A program made the translations under genes and the position numbers. From Holosporales bacterium (GTDB lineage: Bacteria > Pseudomonadota > Alphaproteobacteria > BNTO01), in contig JAIRNW010000021.1 in NCBI GenBank assembly GCA_031257795.1, positions 1-6,742 on the forward strand: DNA of 6,742 nt, read 5' to 3'. The notes beneath the pieces are model-generated. The model was not told the DNA's origin. It made no database searches and worked only from the letters and a program-made list of their open reading frames with translations. Positions 5,761-6,742 of this stretch are shown piece after piece; position 1 is the first letter of the stretch, and every line of letters starts with the position of its first letter.

Positions 5761-6476
5761 TCCTTTCCAAAATTACGTTTCCTAGAGTAAAAATCTTCAA
5801 CAGCCGCGCTAAAATCATCGGCAGAAAAATCCGGCCACAACTTCTTTGAAAAATAAAACTCCGTGTACGCCATTTGCCACAACAAAAAACCGCTCAACCG
5901 CTGTTCGCCACTTGTTCTTATTAGTAGATCTGGAGGGGGAGTGGGTGAAGTGTCTAAAAATTGTTCAAAAAACTCTTCAGTTATAATTTTACCCAATTTC
6001 GGTTGTTTAGAAAGAATGCTGTTAAAACACTTTTCCATCGCGCGCACTATCTCATTGCGCCCAGAATACGCCACGGCCACCGTGAATGTGATCGCGCGCT
6101 CGTTAGCGAAAGTCCTCTCCTCTAGCGCTCGCAAGCCTTCAACCAAATGATCGGGAAGAACTGACGGCCGCCCAATAACCTTAATACGCACATCATTTAG
6201 CTCGTCGCTCACTAAATACTTGTTTATCGTGCGCTCCATAAAATCAAAAAACAGCTCTTTCCACGCCGAACTGCGCTTTTCAAAATTCTCCAGAGACATC
6301 AGATATGCGGTTACGTACGGAATCCCGATGTCTGCCGCCCTTCTTACAACGCTTTCAACGACGTCTTCTCCTCGCATGTATGCTTGCAGAGACGACACTC
6401 CATGCTTTTTCGCCCACCTATTATTCCCGTCAGGAATGATGGCGACATGTTTTAGTGAACCTGAGGCACTCTGCAC
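5748..6476 (-). CDS. uppS: Undecaprenyl diphosphate synthase (cis-prenyltransferase)
   Basis: UppS condenses eight isopentenyl diphosphates onto farnesyl diphosphate to make the C55 carrier lipid for peptidoglycan and surface polysaccharides; it acts at the cytoplasmic membrane face. From GTG 6476 the product is 242 residues, the usual size. It shows HVAIIPDGNNRWAKK (10-24) with the catalytic Asp16, SLENF (61-65), and the strong C-terminal block RTSGEQRLSGFLLWQ (187-201) plus AYTEFYF and WPDF. Several farnesyl-diphosphate contacts differ: where E. coli has R39, H43 and R77 this has Ser, Tyr and Lys. The frame is open to ATG 6686, but those extra 70 residues have no homology and overlap a divergent ORF start. 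GTG 6476 has GAAAGGG upstream, though only 3 nt away. First gene of an operon with cdsA. Confidence 0.9.
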   Translation of the reverse strand: MQSASGSLKHVAIIPDGNNRWAKKHGVSSLQAYMRGEDVVESVVRRAADIGIPYVTAYLMSLENFEKRSSAWKELFFDFMERTINKYLVSDELNDVRIKVIGRPSVLPDHLVEGLRALEERTFANERAITFTVAVAYSGRNEIVRAMEKCFNSILSKQPKLGKIITEEFFEQFLDTSPTPPPDLLIRTSGEQRLSGFLLWQMAYTEFYFSKKLWPDFSADDFSAAVEDFYSRKRNFGKDRAE

Positions 6477-6479
6477 AAT

Positions 6480-6486
6480 CCCTTTC
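6480..6486 (-). promoter_or_regulatory. Possible ribosome-binding site for uppS GTG start
   Basis: GAAAGGG on the minus strand lies 3 nt before GTG 6476. The spacing is short, so the start is not settled; an upstream in-frame GTG (6486-6488) is another choice with no clear ribosome site. Either gives a normal-length enzyme. Confidence 0.35.
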
Positions 6487-6636
6487 ACACTCAAAGAGGC
6501 GAACCAACATGGAGGGAGTGAACAATAAAATGCCGCAGAAGTCAACAGATAACCCGAACCTGTTTCCCGTCGGAGGCAGTTCGTTGACATAATTACAAAA
6601 AGAAGCTGCTCTAGCGTATTTGGATATATACCCATC

Positions 6637-6667
6637 TTGACTGACCTCTTGGAGAAAACCGAATAAT
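6637..6667 (+). promoter_or_regulatory. Candidate promoter for the right-edge ORF
   Basis: TTGACT (6637-6642, five of six) and AATAAT (6662-6667, five of six) are separated by 19 nt, slightly longer than the ideal 17. Initiation would fall near 6675, about 10 nt before ATG 6685, giving an almost leaderless message. Confidence 0.35.
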
Positions 6668-6684
6668 GTGTTAATACTCCATCC

Positions 6685-6742
6685 ATGAAATACGATTTTC
6701 TGACAGACGTGGTCCGCCTCGAGTTAAAAGCTCGGCACCGCA
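6685..6742 (+). CDS. Possible start of a divergent gene, cut by the window edge
   Basis: ATG 6685 opens a frame with no stop for 19 codons to the window end, beginning MKYDFLTDVVRLELKAR. There is no Shine-Dalgarno sequence, but a promoter-like pair lies just upstream. Nineteen codons are too few to assign a family or to rule out chance. If real, it is transcribed away from uppS and supports a downstream start for uppS. Confidence 0.3.
   Translation, partial: MKYDFLTDVVRLELKARHR

Larger units (their letters stand above)
6477..6684. other. Intergenic region upstream of uppS
   Basis: The minus-strand frame of uppS is open through here, but the sequence shows no cis-prenyltransferase similarity, and no trace of frr, the usual upstream neighbour, is seen in the translations I checked. 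No good minus-strand promoter was found; TTGACT on that strand (near 6538-6543) lacks a matching -10. Plus-strand CGTTGACATAAT (6582-6593) repeats a string found at 3703-3714. Confidence 0.4.

Noticed and set aside
6477..6686. Longer UppS start at ATG 6686
   Set aside because: The added 70 residues precede the normal N-terminus, have no ribosome site and overlap the divergent ORF start.

Overview
The window looks like a piece of a host-associated alphaproteobacterial genome, most plausibly Rickettsiales-like. This is inference. It rests on an adjacent uppS-cdsA pair (the order of the conserved pyrH-frr-uppS-cdsA cluster, but with no frr visible upstream), a very large exported protein I cannot assign to a family, a decayed glycosyltransferase gene, and short palindrome-ended repeats that read through in protein-coding frames, much like the palindromic elements of Rickettsia. 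No rRNA, tRNA or marker gene fixes the species.

Layout. Bases 1-187 hold, on the minus strand, the start of a signal-peptide ORF that meets a TAG stop but stays open to the window edge; a good TTGACA-type promoter lies upstream of it. Bases 188-499 are mostly intergenic, with a perfect hairpin and an AT-rich promoter-like tract. Bases 581-3697 (plus strand) encode a 1038-residue exported protein of unknown function with alternating helical and beta-rich sections.

Bases 3698-4653 form a scarred region between two convergent genes. It contains a 141-bp element with 28/29-bp inverted ends (copy A), a partial copy (C) and a diverged copy (B). It also holds the 5' part of a family 8 glycosyltransferase gene with an in-frame TAA, cut off at its DXD motif right where copy C begins. 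The whole scar is bracketed by a 23-bp inverted repeat (21/23 matching) whose arms contain the stop codons of both flanking genes.

Bases 4654-6476 (minus strand) are a tight two-gene operon. uppS encodes undecaprenyl diphosphate synthase (bactoprenol carrier lipid) and cdsA encodes phosphatidate cytidylyltransferase (CDP-diacylglycerol for phospholipids). They are 8 bp apart and the cdsA ribosome-binding site overlaps the uppS stop. Both are unusual: UppS lacks several residues that normally bind the farnesyl diphosphate substrate, and CdsA carries a polar extension of about 75 residues. At the right edge a plus-strand ORF, preceded by a promoter-like sequence, may start a divergent gene.

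The most interesting parts are the in-frame palindromic repeat family with the gene decay around it, and the large exported protein.
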